Of a stretch of 64,000 nt of DNA, positions 62,406 to 64,000 are shown piece after piece. Below the pieces are notes generated by a model, which was not told the origin of the DNA, did not search any database, and saw only the letters and a program-made list of their open reading frames with translations. Within the stretch, counting starts at the first letter, position 1. Each line of letters opens with the position of its first letter. The translations under genes and the position numbers were made by a program. Source of the stretch: Chara braunii (Eukaryota > Streptophyta > Charophyceae > Charales > Characeae). The stretch covers positions 397,042-461,041 of the forward strand of contig BFEA01000370.1 in assembly GCA_003427395.1 (NCBI GenBank), in the 5' to 3' direction.

Positions 62406-62940
62406 TCTAACGAAAAGAAATAGGTCAAATTTTTGAAAATCAACATATCCCGTCACAAAACGGTACGAATTCAATTGCAAAAGTAAAACTAGATATATAC
62501 AATTAAGATTAAACATGTATACCTAAGAGACATACTAATTGAGGTTCAAAAGGAAAATCACTTACGAACTATAAGAAATTTTGACATATGATGTAAAAAC
62601 GTAGTAAGTGCAAAATTACGAATGAGATCTAGATATTCCAAAAGGATTTTTTAGATAACTTCGTAAACCACAGTTTAAGAAACATTTAGTGAAATTAATT
62701 CCGACAAAGCCAAATTGATTCAACAATCATCTATGCATAAGAACCGTAAGAAAAACAAAATCGAAGTTATTAGTACTATATGATTTTCATATTTCAGAAC
62801 CTAGAATTATGAATTACGAATTAAAAATTTCAATAGAAAAAGGAGCTAAAATTTTAATTATCATCTCCGCCACTCCTTCGAGAGTCTTTGCAGAATCGCC
62901 AGATAACCATCATGATCATGAACCTTGAGAATCAACTTTG
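62406..62940. other. AT-rich non-coding stretch
   Basis: Markedly AT-rich compared with both sides; short frames only. No repeat or RNA gene seen. Confidence 0.5.
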
Positions 62941-63793
62941 AAAATTGGGTTACACAATAGATTTCGTTGAAACGACCAGCGAGAGTGCCGCAGATGACAG
63001 AGATGTATACAAAAAAACGAACTCTACGCACTCGATATCACCTTCAATCCTCCTCCCGCTCCACGTAAAAACGCGCTCCTCCTTTCCGCCTGCGTCATAC
63101 CAACCACCTACAACACTACTCAGACCAAAGAGCAAAGGTCATAAGAAGGCCGAACTTCTCAAAGAGACCCATCTCCTTTCAAATGTAATTTCCCCTTCTC
63201 CCAACGTGCTAACCCGTAACACCGCTGGACGAAGCACGAAGCTGGAGATGGCACCAGAGTGCTTTCAAAAGTCAGGCAACCCCCAGTCACGCTCCATCCT
63301 CCTGCTCTCACGCTGTCCGATCTCGACTTCATCACTACGATGATTTCCTACTTGTAGTTCAAAGGAAAAAATTGTGAACCACAATCCATAACCGCGAATG
63401 AGGAAGGGAGAGGAGAATAGCCCAAGGTCAGAGAAGGAGAAAAACAAGGACAAACCAGTTCAGCTCCATGGCAACTCACCCAACTACTGCTCCAAAGCAA
63501 CTTATAAACTCGCCCTGTCTGTAGCTGTGGCCACCCAACCTTGCCTCTTCCCTTGACGATCGCTCCCAACTAAAACCACTATAGGTCGCCCTAACCCAAC
63601 CATCCTTTCTCACCTCACCCTCTCCTCCCTCCTTCACAGTTGTCCCACCCCATCGCCGATATATTCCAATACTCTCCTTGAAGGCGCCGCCACGCCGAGA
63701 CTGTCCGCATCATGCCGAACCGCCACTTCACGCTCACATGTTTCCAACCCATAGGGCGCCACAGGACTGCCCGTGTGAGATTGCCAACCTGAC
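62941..63793. other. Unassigned, open frames on both strands
   Basis: The plus frame 62945-63343 (132 codons) and minus frames 63265-63453 and 63615-63863 are open but Ser/Pro-rich or motif-free. None can be preferred. Confidence 0.25.
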
Positions 63794-63825
63794 GGGGCGC
63801 AGCGCTCCCGGTAGCGCTGCGCCCC
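63794..63825. repeat. GC hairpin with 13-bp perfect stem
   Basis: GGGGCGCAGCGCT (63794-63806), loop CCCGGT, AGCGCTGCGCCCC (63813-63825). The inner stem and loop are identical to 17191-17216. Confidence 0.85.
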
Positions 63826-64000
63826 ACTAATCTTGATTTAGTGCCTCCTCCATTACCTTTCACTGCTCGCGAGCCTCTAACTTTTTTTTTTTTTTTTTTT
63901 TTCGTAGTGGTCGTACGTCTTCACGACCAGCCCAGTCTCGAAGCGTCATTGGCTTACTATGTAAACAAATTAAAAAAATAACTAAGCTTTGAAGGAACTG
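63826..64000. other. Unassigned, with poly(T) 63882-63902
   Basis: A T21 run may be the poly(A) end of a minus-strand retroposon that extends to the left. No family signature recognised. Confidence 0.35.

Overview
The window looks like intergenic DNA from a repeat-rich nuclear genome of the green lineage. Signs of this are a Ty3/gypsy chromovirus with a chromodomain and a primer-binding site matching plant-type initiator tRNA-Met, several non-LTR retrotransposons, tRNA-derived SINEs, long microsatellites, assembly gaps, and a U6 snRNA copy whose 5' stem (GACATCCG box) is of the plant/fungal rather than animal type. A tyrosine-recombinase (DIRS-group) retrotransposon with its recombinase on the opposite strand from the RT recalls Kangaroo of Volvox. 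A streptophyte or chlorophyte alga is my best guess (a charophyte such as Chara would fit), but the sequence does not prove it. I see no confident host protein-coding gene. The best host-gene candidate is a spliced-looking minus-strand ORF at 53.5-54.7 kb.

Layout. 0-4.3 kb: SINE-like copies, a 5'-truncated LINE, a TIR element, a tRNA-derived SINE and a foldback. 4.7-13.4 kb: a decayed full-length LINE (ORF1, then ORF2 with endonuclease, RT and zinc knuckle), split by a 1.5 kb TIR insertion with an 8-bp target duplication. 13.4-21.5 kb: small repeats, namely foldbacks, a MULE-like 464-bp element with a 9-bp target duplication, GAT minisatellites, a U6 relic, a SINE with a tiny nested retroposon, and a 23-bp minisatellite. 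21.56-36.55 kb: one DIRS/Kangaroo-like element with about 515-bp terminal repeats. Its recombinase reads rightward; its gag-like and RT/RNase H genes read leftward with apparent introns. Its recombinase exon is interrupted at 22477-30337 by a 7.86-kb, poly(A)-ended segment bounded by a perfect 17-bp duplication. That segment has no recognisable protein but carries satellites and a striking set of hairpins with a conserved loop and changing, re-paired stems.

37.071-47.476 kb: a complete Ty3/gypsy chromovirus with 310-bp LTRs, an ACCTA target duplication, a tRNA-iMet primer site, a decayed gag, and a pol (protease, RT, RNase H, integrase, chromodomain) broken by only two stop codons and one frameshift. 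47.5-48.95 kb: tRNA-SINEs and a poly(A) retroposon. 49-53 kb: a second, 5'-truncated LINE. 53-55 kb: an unassigned region with a possible host exon. 55.8-58.2 kb: minus-strand LINE pieces, one of them a close copy of the 51-kb LINE. 58.4-64 kb: more SINE-like copies, a 540-bp tandem duplication, AT-rich DNA, and a GC hairpin also present at 17.2 kb.

The parts do not form a host pathway. They are layers of transposition: the gypsy element, LINEs and DIRS element would supply enzymes for themselves, while SINEs, TIR elements and foldbacks are non-autonomous. Nearly every coding element is broken by stops or frameshifts, so present activity is doubtful.
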